Below, one piece after another: positions 44,176-54,263 of a stretch of 64,000 nucleotides of DNA. A program made the position numbers and the translations under genes. Location of the stretch: assembly GCF_014385005.1 (NCBI RefSeq), contig NZ_JACRSZ010000013.1, positions 1 through 64,000 of the forward strand. Reading direction: 5' to 3'. Numbering within the stretch: position 1 is the first letter of the stretch; every line of letters starts with the position of its first letter. The notes under the pieces are model-generated. The model ran no database searches. It was not told the origin of the DNA and saw only the letters and a list, made by a program, of their open reading frames with translations. This DNA comes from Jingyaoa shaoxingensis. Lineage in GTDB: Bacteria > Bacillota > Clostridia > Lachnospirales > Lachnospiraceae.

Positions 44176-45828
44176 ATGGATGAAAATACGAAGAACCAGA
44201 TTTATGTCATTGGACATAAGAATCCGGATACGGATTCTATCTGCTCGGCAATCGCATATGCGTACCTGAAGAATCAGACAGATGAAGGGGAGTTTGTACC
44301 GAAGAGAGCAGGCAGTATCAGCACAGAGACACAGTATGTGCTGGATCGTTTTCAGGTGAAGACACCGGAATATGTTCCAAATGTAAAGACCAAAGTCAGT
44401 GATATGGAGATCCGCCATACTCAGGGTGTGAAAAAGAACATTTCTCTGAAAAAGGCATGGACCATTTTGAATGAGACGAAGGGTACAACCCTTCCGATTG
44501 TAACAGATGATAATATGTTGGAAGGTCTGATCAGTATCGGCGATATTGCCAGATCCTATATGGCAGTCATTGACAGTGCGATTCTGTCCAAGGCAAGAAC
44601 ACAGTATAAGAATATTCTTGAGACACTGGACGGAACACTTTATGTCGGGGATGAAGAAGCTTATTTTGAAAAGGGAAAGGTAGTTGTGGCAGCTTCCAGC
44701 CCGGAAGTTATGGAAGCATACATAGAATCGGATGATATGGTCATTCTGGGGAACCGGTATGAGACACAGATCTGTGCCATAGAGATGAATGCAGGATGTA
44801 TTATTCTCTGTGGAGATGCTAAGGTGACGAAGACCATTCAGATCCTGGCACGGGAGAAGAATTGTTCTATTATTGCCACACCGTATGATACCTACACAGT
44901 GGCACATCTGATTAATCAGAGTATGCCGATCCGTTACTTCATGAAGGCAGAGGATCTGATTCTGTTTCATGAAGATGATTTCACAGATGATATCAAAGAC
45001 ATTATGGCGAGCAAACGTCATCGAGATTTCCCAATATTGAACAAGAAGGAGCAGTATGTGGGTACGATTTCCAGACGAAACTTACTGGGAATCAAGAAGC
45101 GCAGACTGATTCTGGTAGATCACAATGAAGCATCTCAGGCAGTAGATCACATCGAAGATGGTCAGATTCTGGAGATTATCGATCATCACAGACTGGGATC
45201 CCTGGAGACCGTGATGCCGGTATTTTTCCGTAATCAGCCGGTTGGCTGTACGGCAACGATTATTTACCAGATGTTCTGTGAAAAAGGAATTGAGATTCCG
45301 CAGCATATCGCAGGTCTGTTGTGTGCGGCAATTATTTCTGATACTTTGCTGTTCCGATCCCCAACCTGCACTCCGGTAGACTGTGACGCAGCGAAATATC
45401 TGGCAAAGATAGCTGGTGTAGACTGCGAAGAATTCGCAACAGCCATGTTTGAAGCCGGCAGTAATATGAAGAGTAAGACCGCAGAACAGATCTTTTTTCA
45501 GGACTTTAAGGTCTATGAAGTAGATAAGATGAATGTGGGCGTAGCGCAGATCAGCTGTATGGCAAAGTCTGATCTGGACATTGCCAAGAGTAAGCTTAAA
45601 GAATATCTGGGCAAAGCAAGAAAAGAACAGGGATTGAATATGCTGTTTTTCATGCTGACCAATATTATGAGCGAAACAACGGAGTTGCTGTGTGAAGGAG
45701 AAGGAGCAGAAAAGACAGTAAAAGAGGCATTCGGTATGGATGTGGAAGATGGTTCTGTCATATTGCCGAATGTGATTTCCAGAAAGAAGCAGCTCATACC
45801 GAGCCTGTTAAGTAAATTGCAGAAATAA
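44176..45828 (+). CDS. ppaC: Manganese-dependent inorganic pyrophosphatase with CBS and DRTGG domains
   Basis: A 550-aa DHH-family enzyme hydrolysing PPi to phosphate in the cytoplasm. The catalytic part shows GHKNPDTDSICSAIAYA, DHNE and DHHRLG motifs for two metal ions. Two CBS motifs flank a DRTGG-like insert between residues ~70 and 310, the regulatory nucleotide-binding cassette known in clostridial CBS-PPases. The DHHA2 domain ends the protein (ISRKKQLIPSLLSKL). ATG 44176 has GGGAGG 7 nt upstream; an in-frame start 36 nt earlier lacks one. Confidence 0.92.
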   Translation: MDENTKNQIYVIGHKNPDTDSICSAIAYAYLKNQTDEGEFVPKRAGSISTETQYVLDRFQVKTPEYVPNVKTKVSDMEIRHTQGVKKNISLKKAWTILNETKGTTLPIVTDDNMLEGLISIGDIARSYMAVIDSAILSKARTQYKNILETLDGTLYVGDEEAYFEKGKVVVAASSPEVMEAYIESDDMVILGNRYETQICAIEMNAGCIILCGDAKVTKTIQILAREKNCSIIATPYDTYTVAHLINQSMPIRYFMKAEDLILFHEDDFTDDIKDIMASKRHRDFPILNKKEQYVGTISRRNLLGIKKRRLILVDHNEASQAVDHIEDGQILEIIDHHRLGSLETVMPVFFRNQPVGCTATIIYQMFCEKGIEIPQHIAGLLCAAIISDTLLFRSPTCTPVDCDAAKYLAKIAGVDCEEFATAMFEAGSNMKSKTAEQIFFQDFKVYEVDKMNVGVAQISCMAKSDLDIAKSKLKEYLGKARKEQGLNMLFFMLTNIMSETTELLCEGEGAEKTVKEAFGMDVEDGSVILPNVISRKKQLIPSLLSKLQK

Positions 45829-45832
45829 AAAC

Positions 45833-45858
45833 AGAGGTCCCTGAAACGGGACCTCTTG
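45833..45858 (+). terminator. Hairpin after ppaC
   Basis: GAGGTCCC-TGAAAC-GGGACCTC, followed by TTGT; weak T-run. It lies only 18 nt before the next start codon. Confidence 0.6.
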
Positions 45859-45875
45859 TAATGGAAAGGAAGATT

Positions 45876-46445
45876 ATGTCAAAACAGATTTGGAAAGCAG
45901 GAAATATGGTTTATCCGCTTCCGGCAGTGATGGTAAGCTGCCAGCGCCCGGGAGAAAAAGCAAATATTATTACGATTGCATGGACAGGAACAGTCTGTAC
46001 GAACCCGGCCATGCTGTATATTTCTGTCAGACCGGAGCGCTATTCCTACGATATCATCCGTGAGACGGGAGAATTTGTTGTGAATCTAACCACGGAGAAG
46101 TTGGCAAAGGCAACGGATTACTGTGGTGTCCGTTCAGGACGGGATGTGGATAAATTCAAGGAAATGCACCTTACGGAAGAACCGTCGGTACAGATTCATG
46201 TTCCTGGTATTGCTGAATGCCCGGTTAATATAGAATGCAGGGTGAAGAACATTCTGGAACTGGGGTCTCATCATATGTTTGTGGCAGAAGTACTGCAGGT
46301 ACATGTAGACGAATCCTACCTGGATGAGAAAGGAAAGTTTCATCTGAATGACACCGGTCTGATGGCATATTCCCATGGAGAATATAAGACACTTGGGGAA
46401 ACACTTGGGACATTCGGATACTCTGTACGAAAAAAGAGACGATGA
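45876..46445 (+). CDS. Flavin reductase family protein
   Basis: A 189-aa cytoplasmic FMN-binding split-barrel protein: VYPLPAVMVSCQRPG...NIITIAWTGTVCTNPAMLYISVRPERYSYDII, then GEFVVNLTTEKLAKATDYCG (FMN-phosphate site region). Members reduce flavins or act as flavin-binding redox proteins. The start ATG 45876 has AAAGGAAG upstream; the ATG five codons earlier overlaps that site. Stands alone between ppaC and the opp operon. Confidence 0.88.
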   Translation: MSKQIWKAGNMVYPLPAVMVSCQRPGEKANIITIAWTGTVCTNPAMLYISVRPERYSYDIIRETGEFVVNLTTEKLAKATDYCGVRSGRDVDKFKEMHLTEEPSVQIHVPGIAECPVNIECRVKNILELGSHHMFVAEVLQVHVDESYLDEKGKFHLNDTGLMAYSHGEYKTLGETLGTFGYSVRKKRR

Positions 46446-46451
46446 TATGAT

Positions 46452-46488
46452 ACTTTATGCATAGAATGCATTAACGTGATAAAGTATT
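46452..46488 (+). terminator. Hairpin after the flavin reductase gene
   Basis: ATACTTTAT pairs with ATAAAGTAT around an inner TGCAT/ATGCA hairpin. No good T-run, so terminator status is uncertain. Confidence 0.45.
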
Positions 46489-46493
46489 TGAAT

Positions 46494-46522
46494 TAGACAA
46501 ATCTCTCCATACCATATATAAT
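46494..46522 (+). promoter_or_regulatory. Promoter of the opp operon
   Basis: TAGACA (46494-46499), 17-nt spacer, TATAAT (46517-46522). A GTACGC/GCGTAC hairpin in the leader (46537-46566) precedes the ribosome site. Confidence 0.65.
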
Positions 46523-46584
46523 AAATGTAATATGTTGTACGCAAACAAATGTACAGGAGAAGCGTACACGGAAGGAGAGATATT

Positions 46585-48204
46585 ATGAACAAACTCAAAA
46601 GCGCTGTTGTAATGACAATGGCAGCGGCAAGTGTGCTGGGAGCATCTGCTATGGCTTCAGATCTGAATGTCATGGTGGAGACACCGGTAGAATCTCTGGA
46701 TCCACAGATCGCAACAGATGGTACTTCTTTTGAAGTTATCGCAGATTATACAGATGGTCTGATGCAGATGGATGCAGACGGAAAAGCCGTAGAAGCATTA
46801 GCAGAATCTTATGATCTTTCAGATGACGGAACCGTTTACACTTTCCATATCCGTGAAGATGCAAACTGGAGCAACGGAGAACCGGTAACTGCAGCAGACT
46901 TCGTATTTGCATGGCAGAGAGCCGTAGACCCAAATGTAGCTTCTGAATATTCTTATATGATGAGTGATATCGGACAGATCAAGAATGCAGCAGAGATTAT
47001 CGCAGGTGATATGGACAAGAGCGAACTTGGTGTTACAGCAGTTGACGACAAGACACTGAAAGTTGAACTGAATGTACCAGTCAGCTACTTTACATCCCTG
47101 ATGTATTTCCCGACATTCTACCCGGTAAATGAAGCATTCTTTAATGAATGTGGCGATACATTTGCAACCAGTCCTGACACCATCCTTTCCAATGGTGCAT
47201 TCGTAATGGATGATTACGAACCTGCAGCAACAGCATTCCACCTTACCAAGAATGCAGATTACTATAATGCAGATTCCATCTCACTGGAAGGAATTAATTA
47301 CCAGGTAATTCAGGATTCCCAGACTGCACTGATGAGTTATCAGACAGGTGCCCTGGATATGACCATTGTAAATGGTGAACAGGTAGATCAGGTAGAAGAT
47401 GATCCCGAATTCTCATCACAGGGTGCCGGATATCTCTGGTATGTGAGCCCTAACATCTCTGCAGTAGAAGAACTGCAGAATCTGAATATCCGTATGGCTC
47501 TGACTATGGCAATTGACCGTGAAGCCATCACAAATGATGTATTAAAAGATGGTTCCATTCCGACTTACACTGCAGTTCCAATGCAGTTTGCAGCAGGTCC
47601 TGATGGATCTGACTTCTCTGAAGATCAGGAAATGTTCTCAGATGTATGTGCAACTGATCCGGAAAAGGCAGCAGATTTCTGGGCAAAAGGTCTGGAAGAA
47701 CTGGGAACAGACAGCATCGAACTGGATATGATCGTTGATGCTGATGATGCACCACAGAAGGTGGCAACTGTTCTGAAAGAGCAGTGGGAGACCACACTTC
47801 CTGGTTTAATAGTAAACCTGGTTGTAGAGCCTAAGAAACAGCGTGTAGAAGATATGCAGGATGGTAATTTTGAAGTAGCTCTTACCCGTTGGGGACCAGA
47901 TTATGCTGACCCAATGACATACCTTGGCATGTGGGTAACAGACAACTCCAACAACTATGGTTTGTGGAGCAATGCTGATTATGATGCAATGATTGATGAA
48001 TGCACAACAGGTGATCTGTGTACTGATGCAGAAGGACGTTGGGCTAAGATGTATGAAGCTGAAAAGATCGTTATGGACGATGCAGTGATCTTCCCTCTGT
48101 ATACAGCAGCAAATGCACAGATGATATCCAGCAATGTAACAGGTCTGGAACAGCATCCGGTAGCACTGAACCGTGTATACAAGAATGTTGTAAAAGAAGA
48201 CTAA
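46585..48204 (+). CDS. oppA: Oligopeptide ABC importer binding protein
   Basis: A 539-aa extracellular family-5 solute-binding protein: VETPVESLDPQIATDGTSFEVIADYTDGL at the mature start, YTFHIREDANWSNGEPVTAADFVFAWQRAVDP, and late DYADPMTYLGMW. It captures peptides for the OppBCDF transporter encoded downstream. As with the sugar-binding protein of this window, the signal peptide (MNKLKSAVVMTMAAASVLGASAMASD) ends at an AMA|S-type site and has no lipobox cysteine. GGAGAG precedes ATG 46585; the longer frame start at 46549 is upstream of it. A hairpin separates it from oppB. Confidence 0.93.
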   Translation: MNKLKSAVVMTMAAASVLGASAMASDLNVMVETPVESLDPQIATDGTSFEVIADYTDGLMQMDADGKAVEALAESYDLSDDGTVYTFHIREDANWSNGEPVTAADFVFAWQRAVDPNVASEYSYMMSDIGQIKNAAEIIAGDMDKSELGVTAVDDKTLKVELNVPVSYFTSLMYFPTFYPVNEAFFNECGDTFATSPDTILSNGAFVMDDYEPAATAFHLTKNADYYNADSISLEGINYQVIQDSQTALMSYQTGALDMTIVNGEQVDQVEDDPEFSSQGAGYLWYVSPNISAVEELQNLNIRMALTMAIDREAITNDVLKDGSIPTYTAVPMQFAAGPDGSDFSEDQEMFSDVCATDPEKAADFWAKGLEELGTDSIELDMIVDADDAPQKVATVLKEQWETTLPGLIVNLVVEPKKQRVEDMQDGNFEVALTRWGPDYADPMTYLGMWVTDNSNNYGLWSNADYDAMIDECTTGDLCTDAEGRWAKMYEAEKIVMDDAVIFPLYTAANAQMISSNVTGLEQHPVALNRVYKNVVKED

Positions 48205-48236
48205 TCTAAAGAAAAATATCTTTTTGTAAAAGGTAT

Positions 48237-48278
48237 GGAAGCCGCGCGAAGGGATGATTTCCTTTCGTACGGCTTTCC
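48237..48278 (+). terminator. Hairpin between oppA and oppB
   Basis: GGAAGCCG and CGGCTTTCC pair, enclosing CGAAGG/CCTTTCG; no T-run. It likely protects oppA mRNA and reduces oppB-F expression. Confidence 0.65.
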
Positions 48279-48334
48279 GTTTACGTGAGCAATCTGACGT
48301 AATACAGGAAAAAAGATAAAACAGGAGAAGAAAA

Positions 48335-49270
48335 GTGAAAAAGTATACGCTGAAACGAGTGCTTACCTTCATATTTACTTTATTGGCAATTTTGCTGATA
48401 TTGTTCATACTGATGCAGTTAATGCCTGGGTCTCCGTTCAACGATGAGAAACTGAATGACGACATGAGAGCTGCATTGTATGCCAAGTACGGACTGGATA
48501 AGCCAATTATAATTCAATTTTTCCATTATGTAAAAAATATGCTGCAGGGAGATTTCGGTGTCAGTTACAAGATCTCTAAGAATACACCGATTTCTCAGTT
48601 AATCCAGACACGTCTGCCAATTTCCATCGGTATAGGTGGTATGGCAGTTGCCCTTGGTGCAATCGTAGGATTGTTACTGGGACTTCTGGCGGCACTGAAG
48701 CATAATACCATCTGGGATACACTGGCAACTATTATTTCTGTTATCGGTGTATCAGTTCCTTCCTATGTATTTGCGCTGGCATTAAGTTATAACTTTGGTT
48801 TCAAATTACAGTGGTTTCCGATGCTGTTCAGTCAGAAAGATGTTATGGGATCCAGCGTACTGCCGAGTATTTCCCTATCTATGTTTACCATGGCATCCAT
48901 TGCCAGATTCACACGAAGTGAGATGCTGGAGGTACTGGGAAGTGATTACATGCTTCTGGCAGAGAGTAAGGGCTTATCCGGTTCGGCACTGATTTTCCGT
49001 CATGCCCTGCGAAATGCCCTGATTCCGATTGTAACCGTATTGGCACCGCTGATTGTAGATCTGATGACAGGATCTCTGGTAGTAGAAAAGATCTTCGCCA
49101 TCCCTGGAGTTGGAAGTCTTCTGGTCAATGCGATCCAGTCCAATGACTACAACGTAGTTATCAGTCTGAGTTTCATTTATTCCGCAATGTATATTGCGAT
49201 TATGCTGGTAGTAGACCTGCTTTATGGTGTCATCGACCCTAGAATCCGTCTCGCCAAGAAAGGAGATTAA
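48335..49270 (+). CDS. oppB: Oligopeptide ABC importer permease
   Basis: A 311-aa DppB/OppB-type membrane protein with six helices; the characteristic start (KKYTLKRVLTFIFTLLAILLILFILMQLMPGSPF) and the EAA loop (LAESKGLSGSALIFRHALRNALIPIVTVL) are clear. It pairs with OppC to form the channel. GTG start with AGGAG upstream at good distance. Confidence 0.94.
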   Translation: MKKYTLKRVLTFIFTLLAILLILFILMQLMPGSPFNDEKLNDDMRAALYAKYGLDKPIIIQFFHYVKNMLQGDFGVSYKISKNTPISQLIQTRLPISIGIGGMAVALGAIVGLLLGLLAALKHNTIWDTLATIISVIGVSVPSYVFALALSYNFGFKLQWFPMLFSQKDVMGSSVLPSISLSMFTMASIARFTRSEMLEVLGSDYMLLAESKGLSGSALIFRHALRNALIPIVTVLAPLIVDLMTGSLVVEKIFAIPGVGSLLVNAIQSNDYNVVISLSFIYSAMYIAIMLVVDLLYGVIDPRIRLAKKGD

Positions 49271-49274
49271 CGTA

Positions 49275-50333
49275 ATGAGTGAACAGACAGTAAAGACAAT
49301 ACAGAGTACATATGTTCCGACAGACGCTGATTTCCGGCTGAAGGACAATGCAGGGGAGATCACCATTGATACCAACTTTGCCGCACAGAGTTTCTGGAAG
49401 GATGTAACCATCCGATTTTTCCGGAAAACCAGTGCACTTGTGGGACTGCTTTTGATCATTATTATTACTGTACTGGCAATTGCAGGACCGGGAATGAATG
49501 AATACACCTATTCCGGTCAGGAACTGAGTCAGAAGAACTTTGCACCGCGTGTACCCGGACTGGAAAAACTGGGGATTTTCGATGGTGTGGAGAGAATGAC
49601 TACTTCTTCCGGAACAAAAGAATTCGACAAGTATACAGAGAACAATCTGACTGACGTATATTACTGGTTTGGAAGTGATAACTTTGGCCGCGATATCTGG
49701 ACCCGTACCTGGGAAGGCGCAAGAGTCTCCCTGATCATTGCAGTTGCGGCGGCTCTGATTGATATGATTATCGGTATGAGTTACGGCCTGATCTCCGGTT
49801 ATTTTGGTGGGCGGACAGATATGATCATGCAGCGTATTCTGGAGATTGCCAACGGTATTCCAAGACTGGTTATCGTAACATTACTTTTGCTGGTATTAAA
49901 ACCAGGTATGCTGACCATCATTTTTGCACTCATGCTGACAGAGTGGGTCGGCATGAGCCGAATTGCTCGTGCAGAAATGCTGAAGTTAAAAGAACAGGAA
50001 TTCGTTCTGGCATCCAGAACTCTGGGCGCAGGACATTTCTTCATTATTTTTAAACAGATTTTACCGAATATCATCGGACCGATCATTACACAGGTAATGT
50101 TTTCCATTCCGACTGCGATCTTCACCGAAGCATTCTTAAGCTTCGTCGGTCTTGGTATTCCGGTGCCACAGTGTTCTCTTGGATCACTGATTTCAGAAGG
50201 ATTTAACAGTTTTACAACGCATCCGTTCCAGATCATCCCTCCGGTTATCGTTATGGCACTGCTGATGCTGAGCTTTAACCTGGTAGCAGACGGACTTCGT
50301 GAAGCACTGGATCCGAAAATGAAAGAAATGTGA
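49275..50333 (+). CDS. oppC: Oligopeptide ABC importer permease
   Basis: A 352-aa DppC/OppC-type permease with the N-terminal OppC_N region, a first helix at ~55-75 (SALVGLLLIIIITVLAIAGPGM), a long extracytoplasmic loop and five more helices. The EAA loop is LASRTLGAGHFFIIFKQILPNIIGPIITQV. ATG 49275 lies 4 nt past the oppB stop with AAAGGAG upstream. Confidence 0.94.
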   Translation: MSEQTVKTIQSTYVPTDADFRLKDNAGEITIDTNFAAQSFWKDVTIRFFRKTSALVGLLLIIIITVLAIAGPGMNEYTYSGQELSQKNFAPRVPGLEKLGIFDGVERMTTSSGTKEFDKYTENNLTDVYYWFGSDNFGRDIWTRTWEGARVSLIIAVAAALIDMIIGMSYGLISGYFGGRTDMIMQRILEIANGIPRLVIVTLLLLVLKPGMLTIIFALMLTEWVGMSRIARAEMLKLKEQEFVLASRTLGAGHFFIIFKQILPNIIGPIITQVMFSIPTAIFTEAFLSFVGLGIPVPQCSLGSLISEGFNSFTTHPFQIIPPVIVMALLMLSFNLVADGLREALDPKMKEM

Positions 50334-50344
50334 GGTGCGTGCAG

Positions 50345-51439
50345 ATGTCAGAAACAAAAGAAAAGATTCTTAAAATTAAAGATCTGGATATCACATTTAA
50401 GACCACAGCCGGACCGGTTCATGCCATCCGTGGCGTAAATATCGACCTTTATAAGGGAGAGACCGTTGCCATCGTTGGTGAATCCGGTTCTGGTAAATCC
50501 GTTACCATGAAGGCTGCAATGGGAATCCTTGCATCCAATGCCACCGTAGACAGCGGAAGCATCGAGTTTACCTATACCCATGCAGACGGCAGCAGAGAGA
50601 CGGTAGATATCCTGACCAAAGATAAGAAATGGATCCGTAAACATATCAACGGAAAACGAATTGCCATGGTATTTCAGGATCCGATGACCAGTCTGGATCC
50701 GACCATGACTATCGGAAAGCAGATCATGGAAGGCATGATATGGCACTTTAAGACTCCGAAAAAAGAAGCCTGGGACAAGGCTGTGGAGCTGTTAAAGGAA
50801 GTTGGTATTTCCGATGCAGAAAAACGTATGAAAAACTATCCGCATCAGTTATCAGGTGGTATGAGACAGCGTGTAGTGATCGCTATTGCCCTGGCATGCA
50901 ATCCGGATCTGCTGATCTGTGACGAACCGACCACAGCGCTGGATGTAACCATTCAGGCCAAGATCATTGAGCTGATCAAACGAATTCAGGATGAACGAGG
51001 CATTTCTGTTATCTACATTACCCATGACCTGGGTGTAGTAGCAAAAGTGGCAGATTATGTCAATGTAATGTATGCAGGTAAAATTGTGGAAAAAGGAACC
51101 ATTGATGAGATCTTCTATGATCCGAGACATCCATATACCTGGGGACTGTTATCTGCCATGCCGGATCTGAATACCGACGATCGCAGACTGTATACTATTC
51201 CGGGATCTCCGCCAAACCTGCTTCACGAAAAGACAGGAGATGCATTTGCACCGCGTAACCGTTATGCACTGGAGATCGATGATAAGCTGGAACCTCCGAT
51301 GTTCCAGGTAACCGATACTCATTATGCAGCAACCTGGCTGCTGGATGAGCGTGCTCCGAAGGTAGAGATGCCGGCAGAACTGAAAGCTCGAATTGAACGA
51401 ATGAAGGAGGAGGCAAAGAAAAATGGCAGTGAATTATAA
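50345..51439 (+). CDS. oppD: Oligopeptide ABC importer ATPase
   Basis: A 364-aa ATPase: Walker [14 protein letters not shown] near residue 43, signature LSGGMRQRV near 165, Walker [13 protein letters not shown] near 185, and the OppD C-terminal extension ([20 protein letters not shown]) that in many members includes Cys ligands for an Fe-S cluster, which are not seen here. ATG 50345 with GAGGTG 7 nt before it is preferred over the GTG at 50330. Confidence 0.94.
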   Translation: MSETKEKILKIKDLDITFKTTAGPVHAIRGVNIDLYKGETVAIVGESGSGKSVTMKAAMGILASNATVDSGSIEFTYTHADGSRETVDILTKDKKWIRKHINGKRIAMVFQDPMTSLDPTMTIGKQIMEGMIWHFKTPKKEAWDKAVELLKEVGISDAEKRMKNYPHQLSGGMRQRVVIAIALACNPDLLICDEPTTALDVTIQAKIIELIKRIQDERGISVIYITHDLGVVAKVADYVNVMYAGKIVEKGTIDEIFYDPRHPYTWGLLSAMPDLNTDDRRLYTIPGSPPNLLHEKTGDAFAPRNRYALEIDDKLEPPMFQVTDTHYAATWLLDERAPKVEMPAELKARIERMKEEAKKNGSEL

Positions 51440-52367
51440 TGCAGAGCCGATCCTTACCGTCAAAGGTTTAAAACAGTATTTCAAAGTCAGCAGTACCTTT
51501 ACCGTAAAGGCTGTAGATGATGTATCTTTTGATATTTATCCGGGAGAGACCTACGGACTGGTAGGAGAATCCGGTTCCGGCAAATCTACGATTGGGCGTA
51601 GTGTGATTCGTCTGTATGACCCGACTGCAGGAGAGATCCATTTTAATGGAAGAGATATCAGCGGCAAGCTTTCCAAAGCGGATAATCAGGCACTTCGTAC
51701 CCAGATGCAGATGATTTTCCAGGATCCGATGGCATCTCTGAATCCGAGAAAAAAGGTGCGTGATATTCTGGGAGAAGGTCTGGATATCCACCATCTATAT
51801 AAGACAAAAGAGGAAAGAGAGACAATCATCAAGAATATTCTTGCAAAGGTAGGACTGGCACCGGAGCATGCAGCGCGTTATCCACATCAGTTTTCCGGTG
51901 GACAGCGACAGCGTGTGGGAATTGCCCGTGCACTGATTATGAATCCGAAGCTGATCATTGCAGATGAATGTATTTCTGCATTGGATGTGTCCATTCAGGC
52001 ACAGGTAGTCAATCTGATGAAGGATATTCAGGAAGAGACAGGGCTGGCATATCTGTTTATTGCCCATGACCTGTCTATGGTAAAATATATTTCCGACCGC
52101 ATTGGCGTACTTCATCTGGGACATCTTCTGGAGACAGGAACTACGGATGAGATCTTTGCTAATCCGGTACATCCATATACCAGAAGTCTGTTATCTGCGA
52201 TCCCGGAGCCAAATCCGAGAGTAGAAAAAAACCGCAAATCAATGACCTACGATTATGCCACCAGCGGCATCGATTACAATGTGGGAAGTTATCACAGCAT
52301 GGGTGGACAGCATCAGGTATTCGGTACCGATGAAGAGATTGCAAAATGGACAAGTGAAAAGTTCTAA
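51423..52367 (+). CDS. oppF: Oligopeptide ABC importer ATPase
   Basis: A 314-aa second ATPase of the Opp system: Walker [14 protein letters not shown] near 47, signature [12 protein letters not shown] near 160, Walker [13 protein letters not shown] (Cys in place of Pro at CIS). C-terminal [15 protein letters not shown] is the usual OppF end. It overlaps oppD by 17 nt, with GGAGG in the oppD coding region as ribosome site. Last gene of the operon. Confidence 0.94.
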   Translation: MAVNYNAEPILTVKGLKQYFKVSSTFTVKAVDDVSFDIYPGETYGLVGESGSGKSTIGRSVIRLYDPTAGEIHFNGRDISGKLSKADNQALRTQMQMIFQDPMASLNPRKKVRDILGEGLDIHHLYKTKEERETIIKNILAKVGLAPEHAARYPHQFSGGQRQRVGIARALIMNPKLIIADECISALDVSIQAQVVNLMKDIQEETGLAYLFIAHDLSMVKYISDRIGVLHLGHLLETGTTDEIFANPVHPYTRSLLSAIPEPNPRVEKNRKSMTYDYATSGIDYNVGSYHSMGGQHQVFGTDEEIAKWTSEKF

Positions 52368-52399
52368 TCTGTGAAGGTACGGAACAGATACACAAAAAT

Positions 52400-52449
52400 T
52401 AAAAAGCAGGATATGCGCAAAACAGAAGAATTGTGTATATCCTGTTTTT
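52400..52449 (+). terminator. Terminator of the opp operon
   Basis: AAAAAGCAGGATAT...ATATCCTGTTTTT with CGCAA/TTGTG pairs inside; A-rich before and T-rich after the stem. Confidence 0.8.
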
Positions 52450-52581
52450 CCCTTGTGTAAAAAGTTGTAAGATAGGTTACTATATCTAGTGAAGAAACAG
52501 GAAAAATTGGACAGTTGGTACAAGATAGTGTTTCAAAAAAGTTTCAAAACTAGTCGTAATTATTGCAAAATGTGAATTCTT

Positions 52582-52610
52582 ATTTACAAATTTTAAGTTT
52601 GTGGTATAAT
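52582..52610 (+). promoter_or_regulatory. Promoter of murA
   Basis: TTTACA (52582-52587), 17-nt spacer, TATAAT (52605-52610). The ~145-nt leader holds an AGAAGCGA/TCGCTTCT hairpin (52636-52665) and a CCATTC/GAATGG hairpin before the ribosome site. Confidence 0.7.
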
Positions 52611-52763
52611 GGATAAAGATATTTTATAAGGGGTAGAAGCGAGCAGGGGAAAAGAGTCGCTTCTGGAATATCAGATTACTTAATATCCATTCCGAATACA
52701 CTTGAAGAATGGGATTGTAACTTGGAGAATTGGGAAGAGTGTAAATAAATCTAGAGGTGTCTA

Positions 52764-54056
52764 ATGGAGCAGTATATAATCAAAGGCGGGAATCCACTGG
52801 CCGGAGAAGTAGAGATCGGCGGTGCGAAGAACGCGGCATTGGGTATTCTTGCTGCAGCAATTATGACAGATGAGACTGTACGGGTAGACAATCTGCCGGA
52901 CGTACAGGACATCAACGTGCTGTTAGAAGCAATCAGTGAGATTGGTGCCAGTGTCACCAGAGTAAGCAGAACTTCAGCACTGATCAATGGATCAGGTATT
53001 GGCAGTGTCAGTGTTGATTATGAATATATTAAGAAGATCAGAGCATCCTATTATTTGCTTGGCGCACTGCTTGGCAAGTACAAGAAGGCGGAAGTGCCGC
53101 TTCCGGGAGGATGTAATATCGGAAGCAGACCGATTGACCTTCATCTGAAGGGATTCAAGGCACTGGGTGCCAAGGTACGTATTTCTCACGGAGCGATCAT
53201 CGCAGAAGCAGATCATCTGAGAGGAAGCCATATCTATCTGGATACAGTGTCTGTAGGAGCAACCATCAATATCATGATGGCAGCAGCGATGGCAGAAGGC
53301 CGTACGATTATTGAGAATGCGGCAAAGGAACCACACGTTGTAGATGCAGCGAATTTCCTGAACAGCATGGGAGCTAATATCAAGGGTGCAGGTACTGATG
53401 TGATCCGTATCCGTGGCGTGGAGAAGCTTCATGCTACTGAGTATTCCATTATTCCGGATCAGATCGAGGCAGGAACCTTTATGTTCGCTGCAGCAGCCAC
53501 CAGAGGAGATGTGATTGTCAAGAACGTTATTCCGAAGCATCTGGAAGCGACCACTGCGAAGCTGGTTGAGATCGGATGTGAGGTAGAGGAATTTGATGAT
53601 GCAGTCCGTGTAGTGGCTACGAAACGTCTGAACAATACGAATGTGAAGACTCTTCCATATCCTGGATATCCGACTGATATGCAGCCACAGATCGGTGTGG
53701 CACTGGCGATTGCCAAGGGAACCAGTATCGTGACAGAGAGCATCTTTGAGAATCGTTTCAAGTATGTGGACGAGCTGATCCGTATGGGAGCAGATATTAA
53801 GGTAGAAGGCAACACCGCAGTGATCTATGGAACAGAGAAGCTGATGGGTGCCAGAGTCAGTGCACCGGATCTTCGTGCAGGGGCAGCACTTGTCATTGCA
53901 GGGCTTGCAGCAGAAGGCATCACGATCGTAGACGATATCGTATATATCCAGCGTGGTTACGAGAATTTCGAGCAGAAGCTGCGTGGACTTGGAGCTGAGA
54001 TCGAGCGCGTATCCAGTGAAAAAGAGATCCAGAAGTTCAAGCTGAGAGTAGGCTAA
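52764..54056 (+). CDS. murA: UDP-N-acetylglucosamine 1-carboxyvinyltransferase
   Basis: A 430-aa cytoplasmic enzyme transferring enolpyruvate from PEP to UDP-GlcNAc, the first step of peptidoglycan precursor synthesis. KGGNPLAGEVEIGGAKNAAL at the start holds the catalytic Lys; PLPGGCNIGSRPIDLH contains the active-site Cys (about residue 117) that fosfomycin alkylates. The Asp of GYPTDMQPQ is in place. Length is typical. A Cys-containing site predicts fosfomycin sensitivity at the target level. GAGGTG lies upstream of ATG 52764. Confidence 0.96.
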   Translation: MEQYIIKGGNPLAGEVEIGGAKNAALGILAAAIMTDETVRVDNLPDVQDINVLLEAISEIGASVTRVSRTSALINGSGIGSVSVDYEYIKKIRASYYLLGALLGKYKKAEVPLPGGCNIGSRPIDLHLKGFKALGAKVRISHGAIIAEADHLRGSHIYLDTVSVGATINIMMAAAMAEGRTIIENAAKEPHVVDAANFLNSMGANIKGAGTDVIRIRGVEKLHATEYSIIPDQIEAGTFMFAAAATRGDVIVKNVIPKHLEATTAKLVEIGCEVEEFDDAVRVVATKRLNNTNVKTLPYPGYPTDMQPQIGVALAIAKGTSIVTESIFENRFKYVDELIRMGADIKVEGNTAVIYGTEKLMGARVSAPDLRAGAALVIAGLAAEGITIVDDIVYIQRGYENFEQKLRGLGAEIERVSSEKEIQKFKLRVG

Positions 54057-54120
54057 ATCACCTGCGTCATCAGGAGCAGTTGTTTTGTATACCTGGAATT
54101 TTTATAAAAAATATATAAAA

Positions 54121-54165
54121 TACCCAGATTGCCCTTGACGAAAGAGTTTTCTGGGTATATCTTTA
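54121..54165 (+). terminator. Terminator-like hairpin after murA
   Basis: TACCCAGA pairs with TCTGGGTA over a 20-nt loop and is followed by TATCTTTAT. The loop includes TTGACG, so the same DNA may also carry the -35 of the riboswitch promoter. Confidence 0.5.
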
Positions 54166-54216
54166 TATATGCGTGTGATACAGATGTCGCACAGATAAAA
54201 CAGCATAAAGAATGTT

Positions 54217-54257
54217 GTAACTATTCAGAATCCATTGTAAGGAGACTGAACAGATAC
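54217..54257. repeat. GTAACT...CTGAACAGATAC palindromic repeat, copy 2
   Basis: Same element as 38976-39017 and, inverted, 60415-60454; lies at the 5' border of the SAM riboswitch. Confidence 0.5.
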
Positions 54258-54263
54258 GGTATT

